Shown: positions 37,650 to 47,749, numbered from the stretch's first letter. The stretch is DNA of 64,000 nucleotides from a virus (IMGVR_UViG_3300017917_003143:190095-254094), one strand, 5' to 3'. The notes: generated by a model from the sequence alone, not told the origin. Numbers and translations are program-made.

Positions 37650-38818
37650 CATTTTGTATTGACCAAATCATCAACGGAAAACCCTACCCCAATGCCGCAC
37701 GTTGGGAAGCTGTTCCATACACACCTGAGTGGAGGAAATTTTCAGTCAATTGGCCCTATTCTGAACCTTTGCATTTCCTTGAATATCTTGATCGCTGGAA
37801 CATACCCTATAAGTTTGTATCTTGGACACAGGCCACGAAGGATACATTTTATCCCATTAGCCTGAGCTATTTTGATTTTGGCATTGATTGGTTTGCTACC
37901 ATACCATCTATAATAAGAGAAAAGCTCAGATCAAAAAGTCTCACTCTATGGTTCTTTTACAGCGAAGGAGACAATCCTTGCCGTATACGTGATCACTTGT
38001 ATGAACAAGCTCGCCGGCACGAAGTTGATCCTAATCGAATAAGATTTACCAGCGCCAATTCTTCAGCTGATAGTATAGAAAATTTTTCTCATTTTGTTGA
38101 TGATGAATGTTTGTTCCAGTTACGCAATCAAGACGCTCCTGTGGACTATCACGAAAGACCCAGATCAAAGAAGTTCACTGCCCTGGTTAGGACTGGTAAG
38201 TGGTGGCGTGCCACGACCATGGCAAGACTATGGCGACAAGATTTACATTCTCAAGGATACTTTAGTTACAATCATGAGATATCAGTTGACGATCTTGAAC
38301 AAGACAATCCTATAGAGATTGATAGCTTTGAAAACCTGCGAGCAGATACGTACAAATTTTTAGAACATTGTCCTTTTAAAAGTGACGACTTGTCCAGCGA
38401 TCAACACAATCTCTATGCTACCACAGTGAGAGAGCACTTTGAAAACAGCTACCTCAATGTAATATTAGAAACTCACATGGATGTTGATCAAAGTGGCGGA
38501 GTGTTTCTAACTGAAAAAACATTTAAACCTATCAAGAACTGCCAGCCCTTTGTTGTAGTAGGTGCCGCTGGCAGTATCGCACAATTAAAGAAAATGGGGT
38601 ATCGTACATTCGATCATGTGATTGATCATTCCTATGACAGCATGGAAAATACCACACAGAGATGGAACGCAGTTTGTTTGGAAATAGAAAGACTGCTGTC
38701 TACAGATTTACATGCCCTGTATCTATCTTGTCAAGAAGACTTGATATGGAATCAAAATTTATTCATAGCCGGAAAACAGGATCGTTTAAATAGCTTACTT
38801 GAGAGATTACGTAAATGA
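37643..38818 (+). CDS. Glycosyltransferase-like protein (EKTFKP family)
   Basis: 391 aa; ATG 37643 overlaps the previous stop. C-terminal LNVILETHMDVDQSGGVFLT followed by EKTFKPIKNCQPFVVVGAAG and LKKMGYRTFDHVIDHSYD matches its upstream neighbour. N-terminal domain different (TFCIDQIINGKPYPNAARWE). Probably transfers a sugar onto a growing glycan or virion protein; donor unknown. Confidence 0.6.
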   Translation: MVTFCIDQIINGKPYPNAARWEAVPYTPEWRKFSVNWPYSEPLHFLEYLDRWNIPYKFVSWTQATKDTFYPISLSYFDFGIDWFATIPSIIREKLRSKSLTLWFFYSEGDNPCRIRDHLYEQARRHEVDPNRIRFTSANSSADSIENFSHFVDDECLFQLRNQDAPVDYHERPRSKKFTALVRTGKWWRATTMARLWRQDLHSQGYFSYNHEISVDDLEQDNPIEIDSFENLRADTYKFLEHCPFKSDDLSSDQHNLYATTVREHFENSYLNVILETHMDVDQSGGVFLTEKTFKPIKNCQPFVVVGAAGSIAQLKKMGYRTFDHVIDHSYDSMENTTQRWNAVCLEIERLLSTDLHALYLSCQEDLIWNQNLFIAGKQDRLNSLLERLRK

Positions 38819-39858
38819 ACACACCAATTATAAACAGTTTTACCAGCTGGCAACCGCTTGAAGAAGTCATAGTAGGACGTGCTATCACAGCTGATTACTT
38901 TGATTATCTTGAAGACAAAAATCTTTATGCTCAGTTGGCGCAGATACTCAACGAAACTGCTGAAGACCTTGATAACTTACAAAAGGTCATCGAAACATAC
39001 GGAGCCGTTGTTCGCCGGCCCACCCTGATTGACAAGAATTTTTGGCAAGAATTAGTACTCAGCGGACAACAACCTCCACTGCCGCCGTTGACCCCTAGAG
39101 ATTGGCAAATCACCTTGGGCAACAAACTTTTACGTATACTACCTATTCCTGAATTACACGATGTAATCGATCACTATAAATCACTTGAACCAGAGTCTGT
39201 GATTGACCCTCATGGACACGAGTTTGACGATAACTTCATTCTCAACGGTGCCAGTGCTAGTTGTATCGTTCGTGTAGGACGCGATGTGTTTTTTGATAAC
39301 AGCGACTATCTCAAACCAGAACAAACACGCTGGATCGTGGACAATGTCTTAGGTCCTGAGTATCGCATACACGAAGCCATCACAGATGGGCACGGCGATG
39401 CTGTATTTGCTATATTAAAACCCGGTGTGATACTTTCCAGCAAGCACGATGTCAACTTGAATCTTGCAGGAGATTTTCCAGGTTGGGAAGTTTGTAAACT
39501 ATGGGATGCCAGCATCGAAGCCGCGCTGGCAGTGGGCAAATTCAAAGAAGAAAACTTCAATGGACGCTGGTATGTCCAAGGTCAAACTACCACTCCTGAG
39601 TTCACTAACTTTGTAGACAAGTATCTAAGCCAGTGGGTTGGATACGTGAGTGAGACTGTATTTGATGTGAACTGCTTGGTCTTGGACGAAGAGAATGTGA
39701 TTTTCTCGGCTTACAATAAACAGGTTTTTGATTTTTGCGAGAAACATCGAATCAACCCAATCATTTCAGAACTACGACACAGTTATTTCTGGGACGGAGG
39801 TGTGAGTTGCTGTACACAAGACATCCGTCGACGCGGTGGATTAGAAACTTATCTATAA
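38815..39858 (+). CDS. Amidinotransferase (AGAT/StrB-like)
   Basis: 347 aa with the beta-alpha propeller marks: HGHEFDDNF, a His in TDGHGDAVF near residue 192, and the nucleophile region GGVSCCTQDIRRRGG, aligned with the AGAT active-site CWTCDVRRRG so that Cys332 is the likely nucleophile. Moves an amidino group from arginine to an amine, e.g. glycine, or an aminocyclitol as in streptomycin synthesis. ATGA overlap with the gene before. Next to an aminotransferase and a carbamoyltransferase, it points to an amidinated amino sugar. Confidence 0.88.
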   Translation: MNTPIINSFTSWQPLEEVIVGRAITADYFDYLEDKNLYAQLAQILNETAEDLDNLQKVIETYGAVVRRPTLIDKNFWQELVLSGQQPPLPPLTPRDWQITLGNKLLRILPIPELHDVIDHYKSLEPESVIDPHGHEFDDNFILNGASASCIVRVGRDVFFDNSDYLKPEQTRWIVDNVLGPEYRIHEAITDGHGDAVFAILKPGVILSSKHDVNLNLAGDFPGWEVCKLWDASIEAALAVGKFKEENFNGRWYVQGQTTTPEFTNFVDKYLSQWVGYVSETVFDVNCLVLDEENVIFSAYNKQVFDFCEKHRINPIISELRHSYFWDGGVSCCTQDIRRRGGLETYL

Positions 39859-40019
39859 TGAGACGTGCTTGGAGAATTTGGGCCAAGTCGCTGGGCGAAA
39901 AGGCTGGTGCTACAAAACAAGAAGCGGACCAAGTTGCCTTGATCCGCACTATTATCTTTTTAAGTTATTTGGTTACCAATGCTTTTATCATAGCCGGTGT
40001 AATTAGACACTGGAACTAA
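39858..40019 (+). CDS. Small membrane protein, 53 aa
   Basis: Starts at the last base of the amidinotransferase stop. Basic N-terminus MRRAWRIWAKSLGEKAGA, then one membrane span TIIFLSYLVTNAFIIAGVI. Its stop overlaps the end of the convergent carbamoyltransferase gene by 4 bases. Unknown role. Confidence 0.6.
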   Translation: MRRAWRIWAKSLGEKAGATKQEADQVALIRTIIFLSYLVTNAFIIAGVIRHWN

Positions 40020-41503
40020 CTACAAACTTTTACTCCATAGCGTTGTTCAAACCTATCAGCATCAGCACGATCGTTGACCATGGGTTCGCCACGTATGTTC
40101 AAGCTGGTATTGAGTAGCATGGGGCAACCTGTTTCTACATACCATTTTTCTAATAATTGCCGTATACCTGATACGCAATCTTTGCTCACAGTTTGCACAC
40201 GGCTGGTTCCATCTACATGAATGATGGCTGGAAAATGATCAGGATGGCGACACCGTGCCACTACCTGCATGTAAGGACTGCTTGTATAGCTTGTGGGCAT
40301 TTCAAAGTAATCATTGACACACTCTTCAAGTATCACCGGAGCAAACGGTCTAAATTGTTGGCGACGTTTAATCTCATTGACTCGTTCCTTGATCGTGCTA
40401 CCTCGAGGGTCTGCAAGGAGGCTACGGTTTCCAAGTGCGCGGGGGCCGAACTCGGCTCGTCCGGAAGCCACTCCCACAATCTGCCGAACAAGTAACTCAT
40501 TAACAATGTCGTCAACAGGATAAGCACCAGGTATGTCATGGCCGAGATAAGGATTAGTCCAGTTAATTCTACCCCCATGAGCCAAAGCGGCAGCACCAAG
40601 GCTGCTACCAGCGTCACCAGGATTAGGCATGATCCAAATATTTTCATAGATGTCTCCGAGGTTTCTATTGGCCAAGCAGTTTAATGCTACTCCGCCCATG
40701 TACACAAGATTGGTTTCCTGTGTGAGCTCCCAGGCTTTTTTCATCACGCTCATTATGAGATCTTCTGCTACCATCTGTGTAGCGCAGGCAATGTCTTCAT
40801 TGCTGGCCGCATCTAGTAGTGTAGCAGGAACTCCTATGTGGAAATTTTCACGTAGCTCAATGTCATGATAATCTTTGACAGCAAAGTTACTCAAAGTTTG
40901 ATACCATGAATCTCGGCCCCATGCTGCCATACCCATGGTGATGTATTCTTCGTCCATTGGTCGTAGTCCCACGCGATCTGTCATGGCACTATAGAAAAGA
41001 CCTATGGAATGTGGATAGCCTTGGCTCCAAAGTTTTTCATACTTTGCACGGCCTTGGTTGTCGTACCACGCACGATAGATACTGATAGTGTCCATTTCGC
41101 CAATGGCATCTATCACTACAACCACAGCTCGTTGGAAAGGACTTGTTTGAAATCCTGCGGCAGCATGGCTAAGGTGATGATTGAAACTGACTTCTCGTCG
41201 AGCTGGTCTCTGGTACCAATCACCTAAATGTTTTTTCAGTGCGCCGCGTACAGTCCACGGGCCAAATTCTTTCTGTCCTGAAATAATTTGTTGTACATTG
41301 TGCATCCAAGGACGTTCATAAAACGCCACGGTATCATAGTCCCATGCACAGAGTTCGTTGAGTAACTCTGCAGATATCATAGGATCGTTTTTGTTTTTAC
41401 TGTAGCGTTCTGAGTGGCCGGCAAAGACTATTTCACCATCTGATCTGATGACTGTGGCTGCCGCATCGTGGAACCCTGCACTGATACCAAGTATGTGTTT
41501 CAT
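40016..41503 (-). CDS. Carbamoyltransferase, NodU/TobZ family
   Basis: 495 aa. N-terminal ILGISAGFHDAAA (His12), NHHLSHAAAGF and IDAIGEMDTISIYR form the Kae1-like ATP site; C-terminal GRAEFGPRALGNRSLLADPR is the YrdC-like carbamoyladenylate domain signature. Transfers carbamoyl from carbamoyl phosphate to a hydroxyl of a sugar or antibiotic. Last gene of the long minus-strand operon; 4-base overlap with the 33-residue ORF upstream. Length slightly short of NodU (about 560-600). Confidence 0.92.
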   Translation of the reverse strand: MKHILGISAGFHDAAATVIRSDGEIVFAGHSERYSKNKNDPMISAELLNELCAWDYDTVAFYERPWMHNVQQIISGQKEFGPWTVRGALKKHLGDWYQRPARREVSFNHHLSHAAAGFQTSPFQRAVVVVIDAIGEMDTISIYRAWYDNQGRAKYEKLWSQGYPHSIGLFYSAMTDRVGLRPMDEEYITMGMAAWGRDSWYQTLSNFAVKDYHDIELRENFHIGVPATLLDAASNEDIACATQMVAEDLIMSVMKKAWELTQETNLVYMGGVALNCLANRNLGDIYENIWIMPNPGDAGSSLGAAALAHGGRINWTNPYLGHDIPGAYPVDDIVNELLVRQIVGVASGRAEFGPRALGNRSLLADPRGSTIKERVNEIKRRQQFRPFAPVILEECVNDYFEMPTSYTSSPYMQVVARCRHPDHFPAIIHVDGTSRVQTVSKDCVSGIRQLLEKWYVETGCPMLLNTSLNIRGEPMVNDRADADRFEQRYGVKVCS

Positions 41504-41601
41504 TTGTAGATAAAAGGATCTCGTTTACGAAGTTCTTTTAGCTTCTTGCGATAACGTATCTCAAGTTTGATCCTGTTGATCAAGTTGCGTAACCATTTCA
41601 T
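41500..41601 (-). CDS. 33-residue basic micro-protein
   Basis: ATG at 41601 preceded by GGAGGT and overlapping the upstream stop; its TGA overlaps the carbamoyltransferase ATG. Sequence MKWLRNLINRIKLEIRYRKK then LKELRKRD: an amphipathic, strongly basic helix. Could be a coupling leader, a membrane-binding helix or a precursor-like peptide next to radical SAM genes. Confidence 0.6.
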   Translation of the reverse strand: MKWLRNLINRIKLEIRYRKKLKELRKRDPFIYK

Positions 41602-42698
41602 TTATTACCTCCGATAATATCAATCTGTCTCTGTGCGTAATCTGGATCACTCCAACAGTAATCATATTCGGCACGAGCATCTGTGGTGCTCACTCTGTAC
41701 ACATCAAGATGTGTATTTAGGCGACGCCAAATGGCCTGGTAGTCATTTGTCCAGAATGTATCAATGAGATCTACTTGCCCAACCTGCGGATGACCAATGG
41801 TCAGTGCAGGATCTTCAGGGTCAAATCCATTTACTTTGAGCCATTCTCGGAACTCGCGCAGTCGAATCTTTTGCCACTCGTAATTGCCTGGATTGTTAGC
41901 CCACTCTATGTCAAAGTCCCCGGCTGCTTCAGTCTGGCTCCGTAGCGTCGTTGACACTAATTCGCCTATGCGGCTGTCTCTGCCTTCGTCTTGGAATACT
42001 TCCCAATGATGTTTGCCTACTGCTTTGTTTACTCCAACAAATACTCCTCCCAAGGGTCTATTGATAGTTTCTATGCCAAAGAGTTCATAATCTTTTTCGT
42101 CTAATACAAAGCGTGGTGCGTTCAGCCAACACATCAGCTGGCTAGGACGTTGCCACTCGGGTGCTTCTATTTGTTTGCGATAGCTCAAGGCCCAGGATTC
42201 AAACTCGTGACATAGCAAGTTGAGCTGACGTATGTGCCAGCGTGTTTCAGCATCAGCACGTAGATAATACTCCTTGGGTGCGCCGCTGACTCCTTGAAGA
42301 TCTTCAAAGTATCTGTGTAACCAGTTGAGCTTTTCTTGTCTGATATTGCGACCCACTGTGCGACCATCTACGGGATCGTCAGTTACAGTATTGTTCATAT
42401 CAAAATAGTCGTTGATATGATAACCAAGATCGGCACGATTGATAGCTTCAATGCTACGGTTTACTTCGTCAAGGATGTGCCACCCATTTCTTTTGTGATC
42501 AACAAATCCAAAGAAACAGTAGTTCTTTTCTAAATGATAGTTATTGCGTAGTAAGTGGTTGAGAGCTGACAACCACTTGTGACTCAAGGAGTTGTCAAAT
42601 ACATTGATCCGCACAGGAAACAGTTCTTGTGTTTCTCTGTTACGAAGTTCAATCGTTACTTGGTCTAATGTCTTGCCACCAGCGATATATGTCTGCAT
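41598..42698 (-). CDS. Hypothetical protein, 366 aa, of the radical SAM operon
   Basis: Starts at ATG 42698 inside the previous gene (50-base overlap). No recognised catalytic motif; N-terminus IELRNRETQELFPVRINVFD looks like a beta-domain, then a helical part (LHRYFEDLQGVSGAPKEYYL). Many Trp and His. It sits between radical SAM proteins and the carbamoyltransferase, so it is probably a pathway component. Confidence 0.65.
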   Translation of the reverse strand: MQTYIAGGKTLDQVTIELRNRETQELFPVRINVFDNSLSHKWLSALNHLLRNNYHLEKNYCFFGFVDHKRNGWHILDEVNRSIEAINRADLGYHINDYFDMNNTVTDDPVDGRTVGRNIRQEKLNWLHRYFEDLQGVSGAPKEYYLRADAETRWHIRQLNLLCHEFESWALSYRKQIEAPEWQRPSQLMCWLNAPRFVLDEKDYELFGIETINRPLGGVFVGVNKAVGKHHWEVFQDEGRDSRIGELVSTTLRSQTEAAGDFDIEWANNPGNYEWQKIRLREFREWLKVNGFDPEDPALTIGHPQVGQVDLIDTFWTNDYQAIWRRLNTHLDVYRVSTTDARAEYDYCWSDPDYAQRQIDIIGGNK

Positions 42699-43953
42699 CT
42701 TTTTCCAATATGTCGTTCATTGTAAACGAATCGTTTCTTATTTGTTCTAATTTTAACACACGAGCCTTGCCTTGTGCAAGTCCTGCGTGGTATTGATCTG
42801 GCCATTGTTCTGCAAATGTAGGCCTTTGTTTGAGCTGTAACAACACATCTTTCAGTGCGCCGCGTGTAACGGGCACCAGTTCATCCACTTTACGGTCCAA
42901 TATTTCTCTAGGCAAAGCCAAGGGACTTAGCACAATGTCTGGAGTAAAAGAAAATACTACTTTGGCCAGTATGTCAACTCCAAGTTCATCTGCTGTACGT
43001 TGCATGGTTTCTACTTCAAACATGCCTGGTAAGGTCAGTGTAAAGTCCAACCGCATTTGTCTGCGATGACGTGCTATTTCTAATCCGCGCTTGAAGTTGT
43101 CTAGAAAAACGGGCCAGGCCAGACCGGTTCTGATGTATTCTCCGATTTGTCCTGTTCCGTCGATGCTTGCACAGATTTGCCAGTCACGTATATTTGCCAG
43201 CAAATCACGATAAAGACTACAGCCATTATAGTCCACACGACTAAGGTTAGTGTTGTATCTTGCATAAAGTTTTGGTCCATCACCTAGTTCAATAATTCTT
43301 TTCATATAACGCCAATGTTGTTCATACATCAGCGGTTCTCCGCCCACCCAATAGATTTCTTCTACACGATGTTCTTCTACTGCCTGGGCAAACTCTGCTT
43401 CTATCTGCGAGTCCTGAAACTTCGTGATTTCGCGCTTGACTTCAGGACGCATCCAGTTGTTTTTAGGGTTAGACCAGTCAACCATGTCATGACGTTTTTC
43501 CTCAGTTTCCCAAGAACTGCTTAACATATCACCACACATACGGCACTTGAAGTTGCAGAGATTACTGAATCTGTAATCCCAGCTCACGGGTTTCATTGTA
43601 GTGAACCCATCTGGAGAGGTTGACTGCATGGCTTGGTCGTACTTGTGACCAAACAGTCCCCAAAAATAACTACGATAGACATCTGTATTTAATAGTTTGT
43701 TGTTGCAGACATCACATTCTGGCAAGGTTTCACCAGCCATCATCCTACGGCGTACCGATCGCATGTGTTCGCTATTCCAGTGTTCATCAAGCGTGATAGG
43801 AATGTACTTTCCTGTGCCTGCGGCTGTGTCAATGTACTGCTCAAAGTTCTGTGCAGGTTCTCTTGACGCACAACACATACGTCGTTCAGTTTGCGGACTC
43901 AAGTAAGTGTGAGTCCATGGTGCCATGCAGAGTGTATCAGGTTTCATAATCAA
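42649..43953 (-). CDS. Radical SAM protein with N-terminal cysteine cluster
   Basis: 434 aa. Radical SAM motif CNFKCRMC (Cys133/137/140) with GGEPLM as SAM site near 208. N-terminal cysteines 9, 27/28, 80 and 83 (CMAPW, CCAS, CDVC) look like an auxiliary twitch/SPASM-type cluster placed before the core. The same N-terminal pattern is in all five radical SAM proteins of this operon. Substrate unknown. Overlaps both neighbours. Confidence 0.88.
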   Translation of the reverse strand: MIMKPDTLCMAPWTHTYLSPQTERRMCCASREPAQNFEQYIDTAAGTGKYIPITLDEHWNSEHMRSVRRRMMAGETLPECDVCNNKLLNTDVYRSYFWGLFGHKYDQAMQSTSPDGFTTMKPVSWDYRFSNLCNFKCRMCGDMLSSSWETEEKRHDMVDWSNPKNNWMRPEVKREITKFQDSQIEAEFAQAVEEHRVEEIYWVGGEPLMYEQHWRYMKRIIELGDGPKLYARYNTNLSRVDYNGCSLYRDLLANIRDWQICASIDGTGQIGEYIRTGLAWPVFLDNFKRGLEIARHRRQMRLDFTLTLPGMFEVETMQRTADELGVDILAKVVFSFTPDIVLSPLALPREILDRKVDELVPVTRGALKDVLLQLKQRPTFAEQWPDQYHAGLAQGKARVLKLEQIRNDSFTMNDILEKDADIYRWWQDIRPSND

Positions 43954-45148
43954 TCACACGGGCTAACTCTGCAGATACATCTTTTAAATTTTGCTGGCGG
44001 CGGCTGTCTAATTCTTTGATCTTTTTTCTCAGCATAGAACCGTCTGATCCTGCTCCATTCATCATAAACTCAACCACACGATCAAATTCTTTTCGGAAAC
44101 GATCTGGTACCCATTTCGAAGACAATCGTTGCTTGGTTGAAATTTTTGCTTGCTCGGGCATGTTTGCGATGCTGAAATAATGTGGATCGTGTAGCATGTT
44201 CCAATAGACAAAATCAAAGTCTTGGCGCTCTATCCACTGTGCGACATCTGTTAGATACATCACATTAAACACATTCACTGTGCAACAAACTTGTAAAGTC
44301 ATATTGAGATTGCGATCTCGCATTTCTCTGAACTTTTGTATGTTGACATTGACTTCTTTCCATCCTGCATTGGTTCTTTGATACTCAAATCTATCACTTA
44401 CATCGTCGATGCTGAAAGCGATTTCTACATGTTTGAAATACTGCCAAATTTCTTCGGCTTCGTCTGGATACTGTGTGCCATTGGTGTTGTAGTGTATCTC
44501 AATCTGATGTGCATACCCACGTTCGACTAATCTCTTTAACAGATCAAAGTGCTCTCGTATCATGAAAGGTTCGCCACCGGTGAACTCTATATAACGCACT
44601 TGCCCCATGGCCGAGTCGAGTTGATTCCAGAACTGTTCACTTTCTCTGGGCCAGGCGCCATCACGCAACATCTGATAATGGAAGCTGTTTTTCTTGTCAG
44701 TTTTATCTTGGATAAAGTTCAATTCTTCAGTGGCGAATTGGCTGCTGGACCAGGATCCGCAAATACGGCATTTGAGATTACAAATATTGCCCAGTTTTAA
44801 ATCCAGGAACATCAAGGGCTTGGCATCTTCAGTCCACTCGCTGTCGATACCCATGTGTTTAAGCCTGTCTAAGGTATGCATACGTTTGGACGTCCTGCCA
44901 GCTCGCTCTTCATTCCAGCAACGTCGACAAGTTTCAGGTTGTTGGCCAGCAAGAAACTCTTTGCGTAGCTCTCGCATGTGACGGCTGTTTTGTATCTCGG
45001 TAAAATTTGCTGTTTGTAATTTGAACTTGTTACCGTTGTCATCGACAATTTCATCTGTGGCTAAACAGCAAGGACGAACGGTACCTATGGGACTGGTTTC
45101 AAGACTGACCCAGGGTAACACACAAAATCGATCATGTGGTATTTTCAT
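43937..45148 (-). CDS. Radical SAM protein with N-terminal cysteine cluster
   Basis: 403 aa. N-terminal Cys9, Cys27/28, Cys74 and Cys77 (CRRC); core motif CNLKCRIC (122/126/129); TGGEPFM for SAM binding near 195. Paralog of the 42649 protein with different substrate region. ATG overlaps the upstream gene by 4 bases. Confidence 0.88.
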   Translation of the reverse strand: MKIPHDRFCVLPWVSLETSPIGTVRPCCLATDEIVDDNGNKFKLQTANFTEIQNSRHMRELRKEFLAGQQPETCRRCWNEERAGRTSKRMHTLDRLKHMGIDSEWTEDAKPLMFLDLKLGNICNLKCRICGSWSSSQFATEELNFIQDKTDKKNSFHYQMLRDGAWPRESEQFWNQLDSAMGQVRYIEFTGGEPFMIREHFDLLKRLVERGYAHQIEIHYNTNGTQYPDEAEEIWQYFKHVEIAFSIDDVSDRFEYQRTNAGWKEVNVNIQKFREMRDRNLNMTLQVCCTVNVFNVMYLTDVAQWIERQDFDFVYWNMLHDPHYFSIANMPEQAKISTKQRLSSKWVPDRFRKEFDRVVEFMMNGAGSDGSMLRKKIKELDSRRQQNLKDVSAELARVIDYET

Positions 45149-46404
45149 TTCAATGCCTCAAGTTCAGGTATTACAGAGAGTATCTGTTCTCCTCTTATCG
45201 AATCGAGTTCGTGTGTTTTTCTCCAGAACGTATCGATAAGATGAGTATTGTCTGTCGCCATCATAAAGTTGATAGCTGACTCAAACCCTACAGTGGCTCT
45301 TTGCAAAGGATCGTGTGGTCGCAACCATTCGATGTGTTCTTCTAATTTCATACGCAGGCGTTGCTTGTATTTTGACGGAGCGATATCTATACGATAGTGT
45401 ACAGGATCTTGTAATATGTTGACGTTGAGATCCTGATGACGTATAAAGCCTCGATCGACCCAATCTCTATGGAAGTCTGGTAGATGCCAAGCATTCATTA
45501 TGCTCAAGGTTGGGCTGATATAAAAATCAACCTGCGGGCATATCCTAAGCATCTCTTCTCGGTTGCGCTCAACCTGGTCCCACTCTGTTCCTTTGCGTAT
45601 GTACTCGCCTCGAACACCCGATGCGTCCAAACTGGCTCCCACTGCTACACTGTCAAACAGTTTCCAATATTCAAACACACTCCGACCTTTGAGATCAGTG
45701 TGCGTAAAGTTAGTGTTATAAATCAAACGCACATGGAAAAGCTCGCGGCGCACTAATTCATCTAAAATACGATAGTGTTCTTCCATGAGCAAGGGCTCGC
45801 CGCCAGCAAAGTAAATCTGCTCTACATAGTCAAGATGTGGTTCCAGTTGTTCCCACATGTCTAATTCAGTGCGACCAGCGTAGTTTAGAACCTTGTTGCG
45901 TTGTGCCCAGTCTCCACCGGCCAGCTTGGCCTGATCCTGATACCATTGGCTGCTAAAGATGTGTCCACAGCTACGGCAACGAAGGTTGCAAAGATTTGAG
46001 AATCGTATATCCCAATAGGTCATCTCAAAAGGATTTGACTCTAATTTCTTGATGTGGTGCCCGTGATGTTTGTTGGCACTACGACGACCGCTGAAGAAAC
46101 CTGCTTCTTCTTGTTCATAACAACGACCACAAGCAGGATTTGGTCGCTCATTGAGCATGTCATCTCTGAGTTGGCTCATAGCATCACCTTGCCAGATTTC
46201 TGCCAGTGTATTCTGCCGGCAGTTACCCACTGGGTACTTCATCTCTGCATGGCAGCAAGGATAGGCCTCGCCTGTGGGATAAGCATGTAAGTGTATCCAA
46301 GGATAGATACAAAATGTCTTTGATTCTTTGAGCAAAAATTCTTCTCGCTCATTGAGATCAACAGGGCGGACTAAGTCTGCTGAGTTATACTTGTATTGAG
46401 TCAT
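45145..46404 (-). CDS. Radical SAM protein with N-terminal cysteine cluster
   Basis: 419 aa. Starts MTQYKYNSADLV; Cys32, Cys50/51, Cys62, Cys92 and Cys95 (CGRC), core CNLRCRSC (139/143/146), AGGEPLLM near 212. Same architecture as neighbours. Overlaps the upstream gene by 20 bases. Confidence 0.88.
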   Translation of the reverse strand: MTQYKYNSADLVRPVDLNEREEFLLKESKTFCIYPWIHLHAYPTGEAYPCCHAEMKYPVGNCRQNTLAEIWQGDAMSQLRDDMLNERPNPACGRCYEQEEAGFFSGRRSANKHHGHHIKKLESNPFEMTYWDIRFSNLCNLRCRSCGHIFSSQWYQDQAKLAGGDWAQRNKVLNYAGRTELDMWEQLEPHLDYVEQIYFAGGEPLLMEEHYRILDELVRRELFHVRLIYNTNFTHTDLKGRSVFEYWKLFDSVAVGASLDASGVRGEYIRKGTEWDQVERNREEMLRICPQVDFYISPTLSIMNAWHLPDFHRDWVDRGFIRHQDLNVNILQDPVHYRIDIAPSKYKQRLRMKLEEHIEWLRPHDPLQRATVGFESAINFMMATDNTHLIDTFWRKTHELDSIRGEQILSVIPELEALK

Positions 46405-47749
46405 ACCAAGATGTTAAAAAAGGAAATGTTTTTCGGAAATCTTTTCCGCGACGTTGGTCGTACTGTTCATGGAACTTTTTAAAGTCGTTGTATAAACTGG
46501 CACGATCAAATGTGTCTGAATGTGGAGTTTTGACCACGTCGAGATAATCTATCAATCTCTGCACCTGGTTGATCTCCATCTGATGCAACAGTGGGCTATC
46601 TTTGTTGGCATCGTACCATTGTTGTAATTTGTCGCCGTACTTTTGACGTATATCGTCAGGAAGAACCAAAGGCGACTGGAAACTCGGAAAGCGTAAAATG
46701 TTTAGAGTAAATGTTGGGAAATCTCGACCATACTGTTGTTTGAACATCAGCATGTAATCTAAAAAATCTGGCAACGATTCAAGACACAGAGCATTGATAG
46801 TACACATCACATGCAGACCTCTCAGTCGACCACTGCCAGCCAACATGTGCATGTTAGTGATCCATTGTTTCCAATCTAGTCCGTCTCGTATGTATTCAGC
46901 CTGACCAGTCATGCTTTCGTTCGATGTATATAGATCCAACGAGATACCATCAGCTCGATCTAACAGTTTGACCACGTCTTCTGTTGACATTCCCAAGTTG
47001 GAATTGATAGCCAAACGTGTGGAACTTTTACCACGATTCTCTTTGAACCAATCTAACAATTTCCATGTGTAGCCCGACATCAAGGGTTCGCCACCAGTGA
47101 TGCGTAGTTCTTTGAGTGTGCGGTGTAGATCTGATTCCCACCATTTAAAAAATGCTTCCACATAGGGATTGTGATCGTTTATAGTATAGAGCTGTGCAGA
47201 ATCGTGCGGATGGGTAAAGTGGTTACGACCATCGCTGATCAATCCTTGATATGGTCCGTTTTGCTTGACATCTCGCACCCATGTGCTTGAGAAAGCCGGA
47301 TTGCAATAAGAACAAGCGAACTGACAAGTACGGTCGAAAGCGATTTCCAATGTTTGGAGATCAACATCTTCACTGGCAGGTAGTTTGTGAGCATACTCTA
47401 AATCCTCATCTGAATACAGAACGGTTTTGTACACGCGGTCTGAAATATTATCACGACCAATGTCCTCGATCTTCCAACAGTATTCGCAGCCTCGTGGACG
47501 TTCACCGCGTTGCATCTGCTCGCGTTCTTGTTTTTTCTTGGGTGTGTTGTGTAATGCCTTGGGATTGGCTTCTACTTCAGCAATCTCTACTTTATGCGGC
47601 AGTGGGTGATGGCAACTCGTGGTCATGCCAGAACCCAACCATATGGTAGCATTGTACCATTTAGCTCCGCAGAAGCTTTCTGACTTGATGTCAATCACTC
47701 TGCGTTTGTATTCGAGATCTGTTTCGTTGTTAATTCTTGGCATTGACAA
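46385..47749 (-). CDS. Radical SAM protein with N-terminal cysteine cluster
   Basis: 454 aa. Cys27, Cys46, Cys88/91 (CEYC) and core CQFACSYC (142/146/149), TGGEPLMSG near 223. The C-terminus RRGKDFRKTFPFL resembles that of the 48730 protein (RRGTRFLKVFPEM), so these two form a subfamily. Overlaps the upstream glycosyltransferase-like gene by 20 bases. Confidence 0.88.
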   Translation of the reverse strand: MSMPRINNETDLEYKRRVIDIKSESFCGAKWYNATIWLGSGMTTSCHHPLPHKVEIAEVEANPKALHNTPKKKQEREQMQRGERPRGCEYCWKIEDIGRDNISDRVYKTVLYSDEDLEYAHKLPASEDVDLQTLEIAFDRTCQFACSYCNPAFSSTWVRDVKQNGPYQGLISDGRNHFTHPHDSAQLYTINDHNPYVEAFFKWWESDLHRTLKELRITGGEPLMSGYTWKLLDWFKENRGKSSTRLAINSNLGMSTEDVVKLLDRADGISLDLYTSNESMTGQAEYIRDGLDWKQWITNMHMLAGSGRLRGLHVMCTINALCLESLPDFLDYMLMFKQQYGRDFPTFTLNILRFPSFQSPLVLPDDIRQKYGDKLQQWYDANKDSPLLHQMEINQVQRLIDYLDVVKTPHSDTFDRASLYNDFKKFHEQYDQRRGKDFRKTFPFLTSWYDSIQV

